The translations under genes and the position numbers were made by a program. 64,000 nucleotides of DNA from Anaerolineae bacterium (GTDB lineage: Bacteria; Chloroflexota; Anaerolineae; Aggregatilineales; Phototrophicaceae): positions 30,423-94,422 of the forward strand of contig JALOOG010000002.1 in NCBI GenBank assembly GCA_025454525.1. Reading direction: 5' to 3'. The notes beneath the pieces were generated by a model, which did no database searches, was not told the origin of the DNA, and was given only the letters and a program-made list of their open reading frames with translations. Positions 1 to 8,015 of the stretch are shown here, piece after piece; the stretch's first letter is position 1; every line of letters starts with the position of its first letter.

Positions 1-85
1 TCGGCGCATCTGCCAGCACCACATGCGAACGGGCTTGAATCACCGCTTGGTATCCGTTGTCAATGCGAACGCTGGTCTTATCCAT
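1..85 (-). CDS. OsmC/Ohr-family protein, N-terminal fragment
   Basis: Reading leftward from an ATG at 85, the frame gives MDKTSVRIDNGYQAVIQARS and continues open to the window edge, so only about 28 residues are visible. The opening resembles the N terminus of OsmC/Ohr-type proteins, which reduce organic peroxides with a Cys pair further downstream; that pair is outside the window. It is transcribed divergently from the glycosyltransferase at 305. The assignment rests on a short stretch and could be wrong, although the frame itself looks coding. Confidence 0.4.
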   Translation of the reverse strand, partial: MDKTSVRIDNGYQAVIQARSHVVLADAP

Positions 86-167
86 GGAATATCCTTTATT
101 TCAGCTAAAAAAATGCCCTAAACGTTATCTTTTTTTGACGCACCCACCCAACCTAAACTTACGTCTA

Positions 168-218
168 TTAAAATGGACCTATTGAAATTGAAATGGATCT
201 ATTGAAATGGATCTATTC
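168..218. repeat. short tandem repeat, about 15 bp x 3
   Basis: Three imperfect copies of TGAAATGGATCTATT lie at about 169-183, 189-203 and 204-218, the last two directly abutting. They sit in the 220-bp gap between the OsmC-like gene and the glycosyltransferase. Nothing else recognisable was found in this gap. Confidence 0.6.
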
Positions 219-304
219 AACTGGAATCTTCAAGCCTATAATCGCGCCTTTGTGCGTTTAGGTACAATCTTCCTGATCTTCCTGATCGGTTCAAGGAGCA
301 TCCT

Positions 305-1864
305 TTGTCCACCCTACTGTCTGCTGTTTATATGTTTTGTGCCTTATGCTTGGCGCTTTACACCGGATCGCAATTGTTGTTGATCGTGTTATATCTGCGT
401 CACCGTCACGAACATCCACAACTGCCACAGATGACAGCTTACCCGAAAGTCGCGATACAACTCCCGCTCTATAACGAGAAATTTGTGGTTGAACCGCTAT
501 TAGACGCGATCGCTCAATTGGATTACCCGCGTGATCGCTTGATCGTGCAGGTCTTAGACGACTCGACCGATGAAACGATCGCGATCGTGGCGCATAAAGT
601 GGCGCAATTACAAGCCTTTGGACTCAATATTGAACACATTCAACGGGAACATCGTGTCGGTTATAAGGCGGGGGCGATGGCCTATGGCCTCACCCTATTA
701 GACGATGTGGAATTTATCGCGATCTTTGACGCGGACTTTTTACCCCCAAGCAACTTTCTTAAACAGACGATCCCACATTTTTCCACCAATCCCAAGTTAG
801 CGATCGTACAAACCCGTTGGGGACACACCAACGTCAACGCCAATTGGCTGACTTCAGCCCAATCCTTAGCGATCGATGCTCATTTTGTGGTTGAACAAAA
901 AGCGCGCAACGGGGGCGGCCTGCTGTTAACATTTAATGGCACGGGCGGCGTATGGCGTAAACAAGCGATCATCGACTCCGGCGGATGGTCAGCGTCTACA
1001 CTCACCGAAGACCTTGACCTCAGCTATCGCGCTCAAATTCGGGGTTGGCAATACCTCTATTTACCGGAGATCGTCGTCCCCGGTGAGATCCCTCCGGTGA
1101 TGATGGCCTATAAACGTCAACAGGCCCGTTGGGCGCAAGGCACGAATCAATGTTTGATCAAGTTATTCGGCCCCGTATGGCGGAGTTCACTCACCTTAGG
1201 ACAAAAGTTGATGGCCACCCAACACCTTGTCCAATATCTTCCCCATTCTTTTATGCTCTTGCTGCTCCTGCTCACCCCGATCATGATCTTGATGGGCGCG
1301 TTCCAAAACTTGCCGTTAGCTTGGATGGGTTTACTCGGTGTCGTGCCACCGATCATGCACCTGTTCGCACAAACCAAGTTACATCAAGACCACTGGGTCA
1401 AACGCATCCTTTATTTTCCGGTGCTGATGATCATCGGCACGGGGATCATGTGGAATAATGTGCGGGCCGCCTTTAATGCCTTCAAGACCGCCTTTACCCA
1501 TGCTGAAAGCGAATTTAAACGCACCCCCAAATTCGGCAAAGGCCATCAGACCCATAGCTACAAACTCCGTGCCGATTGGTCACGTTATGTCGAATTAGCA
1601 CTCGCGATCTACGCGATCTGGGGTTTAGTCGTCGCGTTACAACTTCATCCGACCGTTGCGCCCTATATGGCCTTATACGCGATCTCATTTACCATTGTCT
1701 TTGGTTGGGATTTTTACGATCGTTGGCAATTGCAACGCCAAGCGGACGCTGAAACCCCCGCCAGTGAGATCACTACCGTGTCAATGCCGATCGTCGAAGC
1801 CTTTCCCACGTTGGATGAGGCATTAGAACTAGAGCCGATCGCCGAAGAAAAGGTGTTTAGCTAG
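305..1864 (+). CDS. family 2 processive glycosyltransferase (cellulose synthase-like)
   Basis: 519-aa integral membrane glycosyltransferase predicted to transfer sugars from an NDP-sugar onto a growing polysaccharide or glycolipid at the cytoplasmic membrane. An N-terminal membrane segment (residues about 5-30) precedes a GT-A catalytic domain with DDSTDE (85-90), the metal-binding DAD (142-144), TEDLD (234-238) carrying the catalytic Asp, and the processivity motif QQARW (272-276). Four or so hydrophobic segments follow from about 310. These motifs match the cellulose/mannan synthase-like branch of GT2; the substrate cannot be told. The start is TTG at 305, supported by AAGGAG at 293-298; no ATG is well placed. 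The C-terminal tail is acidic and variable. Confidence 0.85.
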   Translation: MSTLLSAVYMFCALCLALYTGSQLLLIVLYLRHRHEHPQLPQMTAYPKVAIQLPLYNEKFVVEPLLDAIAQLDYPRDRLIVQVLDDSTDETIAIVAHKVAQLQAFGLNIEHIQREHRVGYKAGAMAYGLTLLDDVEFIAIFDADFLPPSNFLKQTIPHFSTNPKLAIVQTRWGHTNVNANWLTSAQSLAIDAHFVVEQKARNGGGLLLTFNGTGGVWRKQAIIDSGGWSASTLTEDLDLSYRAQIRGWQYLYLPEIVVPGEIPPVMMAYKRQQARWAQGTNQCLIKLFGPVWRSSLTLGQKLMATQHLVQYLPHSFMLLLLLLTPIMILMGAFQNLPLAWMGLLGVVPPIMHLFAQTKLHQDHWVKRILYFPVLMIIGTGIMWNNVRAAFNAFKTAFTHAESEFKRTPKFGKGHQTHSYKLRADWSRYVELALAIYAIWGLVVALQLHPTVAPYMALYAISFTIVFGWDFYDRWQLQRQADAETPASEITTVSMPIVEAFPTLDEALELEPIAEEKVFS

Positions 1865-1940
1865 ACGGTTTTCAGCGCTTTCAGCGTTATACTAGATCAA
1901 GATCAAGGTAACGTTGATAACGTTGATAAGGAAATGTGAG

Positions 1941-3260
1941 ATGAAAACCGTCCTATTCCTTGCAGTGGTAGTAGGGGTGTTGTTATGGTGGGTGTCTAGC
2001 ACCCTGATCCAACAACCCCCGATCACCCCAGATCCCCTAGCACGCCCCTATGTGGGCATTTTTTACCGCGAAACCGACGCGGGCCTTGAAATCACCCAAG
2101 TAATGCCCTTAAGCCCCGCCGCCGAGGCCGATCTACGGGTAGGAGATGTGATCCTCACCGCAGATGGCCAACCCGTTAGCGCCGAAAGCCTTGCCCAACA
2201 GATTCAATCAAAAGCGATCGGTGAGACCCTGCTTTTTGGCATCCTGCGTGAAGGTCAACCCCTACAAATTCCGGTGATCGTAGCGGCTGCGCCGAATCCG
2301 ATGCGACCACAGCCACAAGTCCCCTTGATGCCCACCTTCGATCCCACGACTCCGCCTAGTTTAGGGGTATTTCTCCGGACTAGCCCAGACGGTCAAGGTG
2401 TGATCATCCTTGAAGTTGAACCCGATTCGATCGCGTCCGAGGCCGGACTCCAAGTTGGCGATGTGATCCGTGAAGTTAACGGTATGCCGATCACCCATGC
2501 GACCGAAGCGAGAGACTTGATCCGCGATGCAACCGGCGTGATCCTCTTGAAAATCCAACGTGGGGAGCAGATTTTTAACATCGGTGTCACCCTGATACCT
2601 TCCGATCAAGGCCGTCAGATCCGTATCCCTCCACCCATCCGCACCCCCATTCCCACCACGATCGAATTTGATACGTTAGGGATCACCGTTGCGCCTGTGC
2701 CACAAGGTCTCCAGATCAACAGTTTGATGAGCGATTCGCCCGCCGAACGCGCCGGATTGAACATGCGTGACATCATCATCGCGATCGACGGGGTGACGAC
2801 CCTCACCAATTCAACACTTCGGGCCGAATTATTGGACAAACTAGGCACAGGGACTTTCACGATCACCGTGATCCGCAATGGCGAAACCTTAGATCTAACG
2901 GTTGAGGCCTTAGAATTTCCCCTACCCCGATTCGTTGAGCCGCCCGTGATTACAGGCGCGGTGATCTATCTAGAGGAGGTGGGGATCTGGGAAGTGCAGC
3001 CCATCAACCAAACCAATCCGTTTTATCAGGCCGGTTTACGACAAGGCGATCGCATCACCCTGATCAATGGCGAAAGCTTCGAGCGCGCTCAATTCGGCGC
3101 ATTCATGCGGCGAGTCTTGGCTGGTGAGACCTTTACCTTGACCGCTGAACGTGGCGATCGAACCTTAGAATTTTCAGCGATCGGACACGAAGTGATGTTG
3201 GAATTATTGACCATCGCCCGACCGACACGCCTGATCATTCCACGGACTCCACGACCCTAA
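1941..3260 (+). CDS. membrane-anchored protein with four PDZ domains
   Basis: 439-aa protein with an N-terminal hydrophobic anchor (MKTVLFLAVVVGVLLWWVSS) followed by four PDZ-like modules at roughly residues 35-115, 130-220, 240-320 and 340-425. Each shows the typical pattern of a Gly-hydrophobic opening, 'SPA/SIA..AGL..GD.I...G' and a hydrophobic end. No trypsin-like or S41 protease domain is present, so it is probably an extracytoplasmic scaffold or client-binding protein rather than a DegP-type protease. The ATG at 1941 is preferred over the upstream in-frame TTG at 1914 because AAGGA lies 8 nt ahead of it and the signal anchor begins there. It lies 76 nt after the glycosyltransferase and may be cotranscribed with it. 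Confidence 0.8.
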   Translation: MKTVLFLAVVVGVLLWWVSSTLIQQPPITPDPLARPYVGIFYRETDAGLEITQVMPLSPAAEADLRVGDVILTADGQPVSAESLAQQIQSKAIGETLLFGILREGQPLQIPVIVAAAPNPMRPQPQVPLMPTFDPTTPPSLGVFLRTSPDGQGVIILEVEPDSIASEAGLQVGDVIREVNGMPITHATEARDLIRDATGVILLKIQRGEQIFNIGVTLIPSDQGRQIRIPPPIRTPIPTTIEFDTLGITVAPVPQGLQINSLMSDSPAERAGLNMRDIIIAIDGVTTLTNSTLRAELLDKLGTGTFTITVIRNGETLDLTVEALEFPLPRFVEPPVITGAVIYLEEVGIWEVQPINQTNPFYQAGLRQGDRITLINGESFERAQFGAFMRRVLAGETFTLTAERGDRTLEFSAIGHEVMLELLTIARPTRLIIPRTPRP

Positions 3261-3265
3261 AAGCG

Positions 3266-3300
3266 ATCGGGGCGCGCTTGATCGTCCGCGCCCCGATTTT
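3266..3300 (+). terminator. Rho-independent terminator after the PDZ gene
   Basis: An 11-bp perfect stem, ATCGGGGCGCG (3266-3276) with CGCGCCCCGAT (3287-3297), is followed by TTTT. It sits between two convergent stops and probably serves the PDZ gene, perhaps also the opposite lipoprotein gene. Confidence 0.8.
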
Positions 3301-3304
3301 ACCT

Positions 3305-4522
3305 CTAGCGTACCGTAAACGTACACGTCCCGGTCTCACTTGTGCGATCGGTTCCGGGGCCAAAGTCGTTATACCCGTCGGTGATGCGATTCTGCCAAGT
3401 CACATTGTAGGTGATCACATTTTGACCCGCAGGCAGCGGATCGCTACGGATAAACCAATAGACATGATAATTCCCATCACCTTCTAAGCGGATTGAACTG
3501 GTGTATTGTTGCCAATTTTCGATTAAATCACCGTTGACTCGCACCTCATAGACCGCGTTATCGAGGTGAGTTTGGGCTTGTTCACGGGTGCGGGCATACC
3601 ATGTCCAAAATACATCGATCGTCGATCCGGCCGCTAAATTGCGCGGGGCCGGCGATCCGAACACCGGATTGTCACAATACGCCAACACATCCACCCCTTG
3701 CTGTAGGCTACCTCCGCCACTTGATGTCCCGGCCGGCGTGGGTACCGGACTTCCCGGCGCGGGTGTGACTTGCAACGTCGGATTGATGTTGGTCGGAACT
3801 TGAATACCCCCGGCTAAGGCCGTCGCCGTCAAGAACGCATTTTGAAACATACTGGTGGTATCGATCGTTGGCACTCCCAAAGTTTGAGTCGGCCCACCGG
3901 TCGGGGTGATCGTTGGGATCGCGGTCGGGGGAGTCGCCGTAACCGCGATACTCGGGGGAGTCGCGGTGATCGTGCCACCCCCTAAGATCGCAGTGGGAAA
4001 CGGTGTCCCCAGTGCCAACGCGGTGAAGTCCGGTGAGAGCGTCAACGTCGGAAAACCCGTTGGAGTCGGGTCAACGCGCACCAATCGCGCCGATACCCAC
4101 CCTTCCCGCCCATCATCCAAGCGGATATTAAACCAATTGGTATCGGGACTCGTGCCAAGGATCAACACCCCCGTCCCAGGATCCAACGCGATGATCCCCC
4201 GAAAATCAACCCCCGGCCCTTCCCGCACATTTACCGTTTGCAACGATGCAATGATTCCGGTGATCGGTGGAGTCGCGGTCAAGGTTGGGGTGTTGGAAGG
4301 AGTCGGCGGGATCGGAGTCAAAGACGGCGTATAGGTAAAGGTGGGCAATGGAGTCAGCGTTAAGAAGCGGGTGGCCGTTTGACGGGGGGTGATGCTAATC
4401 AGCGACACCAATTCTAAGGTTGGCGGCGCGGTGGGCGTTTGACCTTGAGGAGTACACGCACTCAAAGCCAATAGCCCCGCAAGTCCCACCAATAGGATCT
4501 TTTGCAATTTTTGTATGATCAT
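3305..4522 (-). CDS. SH3-domain lipoprotein with Thr/Pro-rich linkers
   Basis: 405-aa secreted lipoprotein. The signal sequence MIIQKLQKILLVGLAGLLALSAC ends in a clear lipobox (LSAC). Next come a TPTP-rich linker, a bacterial SH3 (SH3b) domain at about residues 80-160 with the typical 'VNVREGPG' and 'GWVSARLV' motifs, a long low-complexity Pro/Thr linker, and a C-terminal beta-rich domain (about 280-405) that resembles an Ig-like extracellular module. SH3b domains commonly bind cell-wall peptides. Starting further upstream would add a non-secretory leader, so the ATG at 4522 was chosen. It overlaps or nearly abuts the divergent PPC-domain gene, so the two share regulatory DNA. Confidence 0.75.
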   Translation of the reverse strand: MIIQKLQKILLVGLAGLLALSACTPQGQTPTAPPTLELVSLISITPRQTATRFLTLTPLPTFTYTPSLTPIPPTPSNTPTLTATPPITGIIASLQTVNVREGPGVDFRGIIALDPGTGVLILGTSPDTNWFNIRLDDGREGWVSARLVRVDPTPTGFPTLTLSPDFTALALGTPFPTAILGGGTITATPPSIAVTATPPTAIPTITPTGGPTQTLGVPTIDTTSMFQNAFLTATALAGGIQVPTNINPTLQVTPAPGSPVPTPAGTSSGGGSLQQGVDVLAYCDNPVFGSPAPRNLAAGSTIDVFWTWYARTREQAQTHLDNAVYEVRVNGDLIENWQQYTSSIRLEGDGNYHVYWFIRSDPLPAGQNVITYNVTWQNRITDGYNDFGPGTDRTSETGTCTFTVR

Positions 4523-4586
4523 TGACAGCACACTCAACCTCACAGAAAATAAGCCTTTAGCGACAGCACAAGCAAAGGAGCGCGCA

Positions 4587-5291
4587 ATTAAACTCCTCGT
4601 CTTTTTAACGATCCTCGTACTGGCATTTGGACGCGAGTCCCCTATTGTGATCACGCCCAACGTGCCGCTTACCCTACGCTTGGACGGCGTTGCGCCTTCC
4701 ATCTTATCATACGATGCGCCGAATGCCGAAACGATCAGCATCACCGTCCGCGCCCTTGACCCGATCGATCCCGTCTTAGAGATCCTCACCCCCAACGATC
4801 ACCGACTCGCCTATAACGACGATTCCTTGGGACAAGTGGACGGGTTAAGCTTTTCCGATGCAGCTGTGACCCGTTTAGCGTTACCGGCCGCCGGCCGTTA
4901 TCAGATCCGCGTCAACAGCTTCAACGGGGTTTCGGTGGGACAAGTAGAGGTGATCTTGACCACCCCCTCCGCCTTTGATGTCACCGAAAGCGACGACGCA
5001 CGCTTGATCCAATTACCACCTGATCACCCCGTCCGTTATCTGGTGGATGCACAATCCGGCGATCAAATCACCTTCACGGCCTATGCCCCCGGACTCGATC
5101 CGATCGTGCGCTTGTATGATCTCAACGGCACGATGATCGCCGTCAATGATGATCACGGGTCAACTGATACCACTCTGAACACCCTTGACGCACGTTTAAC
5201 CGTCACCATCCCCGCGAGTGGTCAATATACGTTAGAAGTGGCGGATTTTTTAGGCCGCGCTGGCCCAATCCGACTCACAGAAAGCCGTTAA
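4587..5291 (+). CDS. secreted protein with PPC-like beta domains, possible ATT start
   Basis: The protein has a signal peptide (IKLLVFLTILVLAFG) and two repeated beta-rich modules of about 90 aa (around residues 25-120 and 130-234). Signatures such as 'DPVLEILTPNDHRLAYNDDS', 'AAGRYQIRV', 'DPIVRLYDLNGTMIAVNDD' and 'ASGQYTLEV' are typical of bacterial pre-peptidase C-terminal (PPC) domains. No enzyme domain is attached. The only ATG, at 4515, lies inside the divergent gene's start and has no ribosome site. An ATT at 4587 has AAGGAG six bases upstream and would start exactly at the signal peptide. The 3' end overlaps the convergent epimerase gene by 17 nt. Function unknown. Confidence 0.65.
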   Translation: MKLLVFLTILVLAFGRESPIVITPNVPLTLRLDGVAPSILSYDAPNAETISITVRALDPIDPVLEILTPNDHRLAYNDDSLGQVDGLSFSDAAVTRLALPAAGRYQIRVNSFNGVSVGQVEVILTTPSAFDVTESDDARLIQLPPDHPVRYLVDAQSGDQITFTAYAPGLDPIVRLYDLNGTMIAVNDDHGSTDTTLNTLDARLTVTIPASGQYTLEVADFLGRAGPIRLTESR

Positions 5292-6255
5292 CCCGATACC
5301 ACTGATAGGTTTCACGTAAGCTATCACCCATGTCCACTTGGGGCGGCCCAAATGCCGCCCATGTTTTGGCCGGATTAAAGTAGACTTTGCGCCCACCCAA
5401 CCGAATTTGATCCGCGTCTACCGGGGTGGTGATCCCAACGCGCCGTAACAGCGTGGCCACTTGTGCCATCGGCTCTAACAACACATCGGGTACAGTCAAC
5501 ATCGGCCGCCCTACACCCACCGTATCGGCGATCATCGTAAACCAGTCATGATAGGAATAATTGGCCGCACTCAAGATGTAACGCTCTCCACAGCGCCCAG
5601 ACTCTGCGGCCGCGATCTGCCAACGCGCCACATCACGCACATCAACCACCGCGATCCCACCAGAGGTCAACGGGGTGAGTCGCCCATATGCCTTGATCTG
5701 GGTGATAAAGCTACCAGAGATCATGTTGAGATCCCCCGCGCCCATCACCACCACCGGATTCACAGTCACCACGTCTTGACCCATGCCGATCGCATCCGTC
5801 ACCACGCGCTCCGCTAACACCTTGCTATAACCATACGGAAAATGAGCCGGCCGCAAGTTGAACGCATCACTTTCATCGGATGGTTCACCGTTGGGACGTA
5901 ATCCGATCGCGGCCGCGCTACTGGTGAAGATCACCCGTTGTACACCTGCCTCCCGCGCCGCGCTCAAAACCCGTCGTGTCCCTTCCACATTGGCTTCAAA
6001 CATGCGCGTTTGCTCAGAACGCCAATAATCGGCGATCGCCGCGATATGAAACACCCAATCGCATCCAGCACAGGCCGCCCGGAGCGCCTCCTCATCCAAA
6101 ATATCCCCTAAAGCCGATTCGTAAGCGAGTCCGGTCAACGCCGATAATTTGGAGGACGGGCGATGCAATACCCGCACCGAATGTCCCGCCGCCACCAAGG
6201 CCCGCGCCACTTGTGATCCAATAAACCCCGTTCCACCCGTTACCAACGCCTTCAC
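5275..6255 (-). CDS. NAD-dependent epimerase/dehydratase, HpnA-like
   Basis: 326-aa extended short-chain dehydrogenase. It has the N-terminal Rossmann motif GGTGFIG (residues 7-13), a conserved Asp in the 'GDILDEEAL' segment, and the catalytic Tyr-x-x-x-Lys in 'FPYGYSKVLAE' (about 155). It resembles the HpnA/dihydroflavonol-4-reductase branch, which acts on NDP-sugars or lipid-linked precursors. HpnA is named for hopanoid loci, but no hopanoid genes are nearby, so the substrate is unassigned. It lies 16 nt downstream of the YdcF-type gene on the same strand, suggesting one transcript. Confidence 0.8.
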   Translation of the reverse strand: MKALVTGGTGFIGSQVARALVAAGHSVRVLHRPSSKLSALTGLAYESALGDILDEEALRAACAGCDWVFHIAAIADYWRSEQTRMFEANVEGTRRVLSAAREAGVQRVIFTSSAAAIGLRPNGEPSDESDAFNLRPAHFPYGYSKVLAERVVTDAIGMGQDVVTVNPVVVMGAGDLNMISGSFITQIKAYGRLTPLTSGGIAVVDVRDVARWQIAAAESGRCGERYILSAANYSYHDWFTMIADTVGVGRPMLTVPDVLLEPMAQVATLLRRVGITTPVDADQIRLGGRKVYFNPAKTWAAFGPPQVDMGDSLRETYQWYRVNGFL

Positions 6256-6271
6256 ATCACTTGCTCCTGTG

Positions 6272-6901
6272 TTAACCGATGCTCACATGCGTCACCGGCA
6301 AATTGAAGATCTCCTTAAACGCTTGCCATTGTAACGCGATCACCTCACGCCCTAACAAATAACTGTACCAATGCCAACGGACGCGCTGTGACGGCACTGG
6401 ATACGAATAATGCGCGATCGCTTGATCCTCAAAGATCCAACTTGCGCGGAGCATGTGAAACGCATCGGTGATCAATAACGCTTGTTGCCAACCGTTGGCT
6501 TGTAAGATCGCTTTGCTGTTGATCGCGTTTTCTTCGGTGCTACGGCTTTGATCTTCTAGGTAGATCGCGGTCTCCGGCACACCGTTTTCGATCAAGATCT
6601 CACGGCACACACTGGCCTCGCTGTGACGTTGCTGTTCGGATCGTCCCCCCGTACATAAGATCGCGGGCGCTCGATCTGCTTGCCAGGCTTCGGCCGCCCA
6701 TAACGTGCGCCGATACAACGCATCCCCCGCCGATCCATCGCGCCGTAAACCCGATCCCAAGACGATGATCACATCCGCAGTTTGATCTTCCCGTTGTTGG
6801 CCAAAATGATGCGCCCGAAGCGCCAATCCCACCGAGATCAACATCCACACCCCGATCATGATCAGAAACAAGCGAGTGATCGGTTTGAGTCGTTTCCACA
6901 T
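6272..6901 (-). CDS. YdcF/SanA-type DUF218 membrane protein
   Basis: 209-aa protein with one N-terminal membrane helix (about residues 8-27) followed by an ElyC/SanA/YdcF (DUF218) domain. 'ADVIIVLGSGLRRDG', 'CTGG', 'E..SRSTEENA' and 'LLITDAFHMLRA' match the conserved blocks of this family. Members are linked to cell-envelope integrity, but their chemistry is unresolved. The second ATG (6901) is preferred to that at 6907 because AAGGG lies 9 nt before it but only 3 nt before the first. Likely first gene of a two-gene operon with the epimerase. Confidence 0.8.
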   Translation of the reverse strand: MWKRLKPITRLFLIMIGVWMLISVGLALRAHHFGQQREDQTADVIIVLGSGLRRDGSAGDALYRRTLWAAEAWQADRAPAILCTGGRSEQQRHSEASVCREILIENGVPETAIYLEDQSRSTEENAINSKAILQANGWQQALLITDAFHMLRASWIFEDQAIAHYSYPVPSQRVRWHWYSYLLGREVIALQWQAFKEIFNLPVTHVSIG

Positions 6902-7009
6902 GAGCATTTACCCTTATTCATCCACACTATGGCGATTATAAAAGCCTTTCAGTTGCCTTGTGGAGTGCCGATCTCCGCGATTTCGTATAAAATTTCGCGT
7001 TACGTCTAC

Positions 7010-7128
7010 TTGATTCTTTGGGCATTTTTGTTTAGAGTTTACAGTAGCGATTGATGTAATTGTTTCCTAACGGTTGATCAACAATAATCCGCAGTTATCA
7101 GCGGTGGGACGACGTGCCGTCGTTTTTT
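7010..7128 (+). ncRNA. candidate small RNA with promoter and terminator
   Basis: The roughly 390-bp gap 6908-7297 has no convincing ORF. It contains TTGATT (7010-7015), a 17-bp spacer, TAGAGT (7033-7038) and then, about 85 nt further on, a terminator-like hairpin followed by six T. A transcript of about 84 nt (7045-7128) would result. I do not recognise it as 6S, SRP or tmRNA. The remaining 170 bp up to recX hold nothing I can identify. Confidence 0.25.
7107..7128 (+). terminator. intergenic Rho-independent terminator
   Basis: ACGACG (7109-7114), loop TGC, CGTCGT (7118-7123), followed by a T-run. It is perfect but lies upstream of recX with no gene reading into it from the left, which suggests an untranslated transcript or an attenuator. 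Confidence 0.55.
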
Positions 7129-7297
7129 AAAGATACCTTTGTATTTGATCCGGTCTTATCCCGGACATTGATCGATTACCAGTGTATTCAAGGCGAGTGT
7201 CAGGGTAAGGCACCACCTCACATCGTATCAACTGCGGACGATCCGCCGTAGGTCATTTTGCGTTTTATTCTTAGGACTGCGGCTTTCAGGATACTAC

Positions 7298-7924
7298 ATG
7301 GGCGTGATTACCGCGCTAGAGATCCAAAAACGGAACCAAGAGCGCGTCAATGTGTTTATTGATCAAGAGTTTGCCTTTAGCCTTAATCTGCTAGAGGCGG
7401 CCCGCCTCCGAAAGGGGCAAACCCTTTCCGAACCAGAGATCGCCTCCTTACGCGCTGATGATGCCGTCGTCAAAGCGTATGAAAGCGCGATCCGTTTTTT
7501 AGCGCACCGCCCCCGAAGTACCGCCGAAGTCCGTCGCAATCTAGAGTCAAAATCAATCGACGACCCGGAGATTGAGCAGGTGATCGCTCGTTTGACGGCC
7601 AACCGTTATTTAGATGATGAGGCCTTCGCCCGCTTTTGGGTGGAAAACCGCCTCAACTTTAAACCGCTTGGCCACACCGCTTTACGCTATGAACTCCGGC
7701 AAAAAGGGATCGCGGATACCCTAATCGACACTATCTTAAGCGAGTTGGATTTGACCGAAAGCGCCTATCGCGCCGCTAAATCCCAGATCCGTCGCTTAAA
7801 GGGCTTAGATGCGCGCACCCTTAGAAACAAACTTGGCAACTTTCTAAAACGGCGCGGCTTTAGTTATGCCGTGATCGAAGACGTAATTCTGCGTCTCCAA
7901 GATGAAGATGACGTAGATCGTTAG
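7298..7924 (+). CDS. recX: regulatory protein RecX
   Basis: 208-aa RecX-family protein, which binds the RecA filament and modulates recombination. The three-helix repeat pattern is clear: 'FLAHRPRSTAEVRRNLESK' (about residues 66-85), 'YLDDEAFARFWVENRL' (about 105-120) and 'ALRYELRQKGI' (about 128-138). Length is normal for the family once the N-terminal beta region is included. The ATG at 7298 has AGGA six bases upstream. recA is not in the window; RNase Y follows after 88 nt and is probably in the same transcript. Confidence 0.85.
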   Translation: MGVITALEIQKRNQERVNVFIDQEFAFSLNLLEAARLRKGQTLSEPEIASLRADDAVVKAYESAIRFLAHRPRSTAEVRRNLESKSIDDPEIEQVIARLTANRYLDDEAFARFWVENRLNFKPLGHTALRYELRQKGIADTLIDTILSELDLTESAYRAAKSQIRRLKGLDARTLRNKLGNFLKRRGFSYAVIEDVILRLQDEDDVDR

Positions 7925-7964
7925 GTTGCCAATTCCTTAACCGACACAGAGCTACACCTAACGC

Positions 7965-8015
7965 AGAAAGGAGGTGAGCGGCGCTAAAGGTCTTTTTGCG
8001 CCGCTGCCCACAATG
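7965..8015 (+). promoter_or_regulatory. SD-hairpin-AUG translation initiation region of RNase Y
   Basis: A near-perfect anti-16S complement AGAAAGGAGGTGA (7965-7977) is followed at once by GCGGCGC (7978-7984), a 13-nt loop and GCGCCGC (7998-8004), and then the ATG at 8013. Linear spacing of GGAGG to ATG is 38 nt; folding out the hairpin reduces it to about 11 nt. The in-frame GTG at 7974 lies inside the ribosome site and cannot use it. Confidence 0.55.

Noticed and set aside
1941..3260. DegP/HtrA protease
   Set aside because: Only PDZ modules are present; no catalytic His-Asp-Ser domain.
7040..7297. 6S, SRP or tmRNA gene before recX
   Set aside because: None of the conserved loops of these RNAs could be recognised; kept only as an unassigned RNA candidate.
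7974..7976. GTG start for RNase Y
   Set aside because: It lies inside the Shine-Dalgarno sequence itself and would add 13 residues ahead of the membrane anchor.
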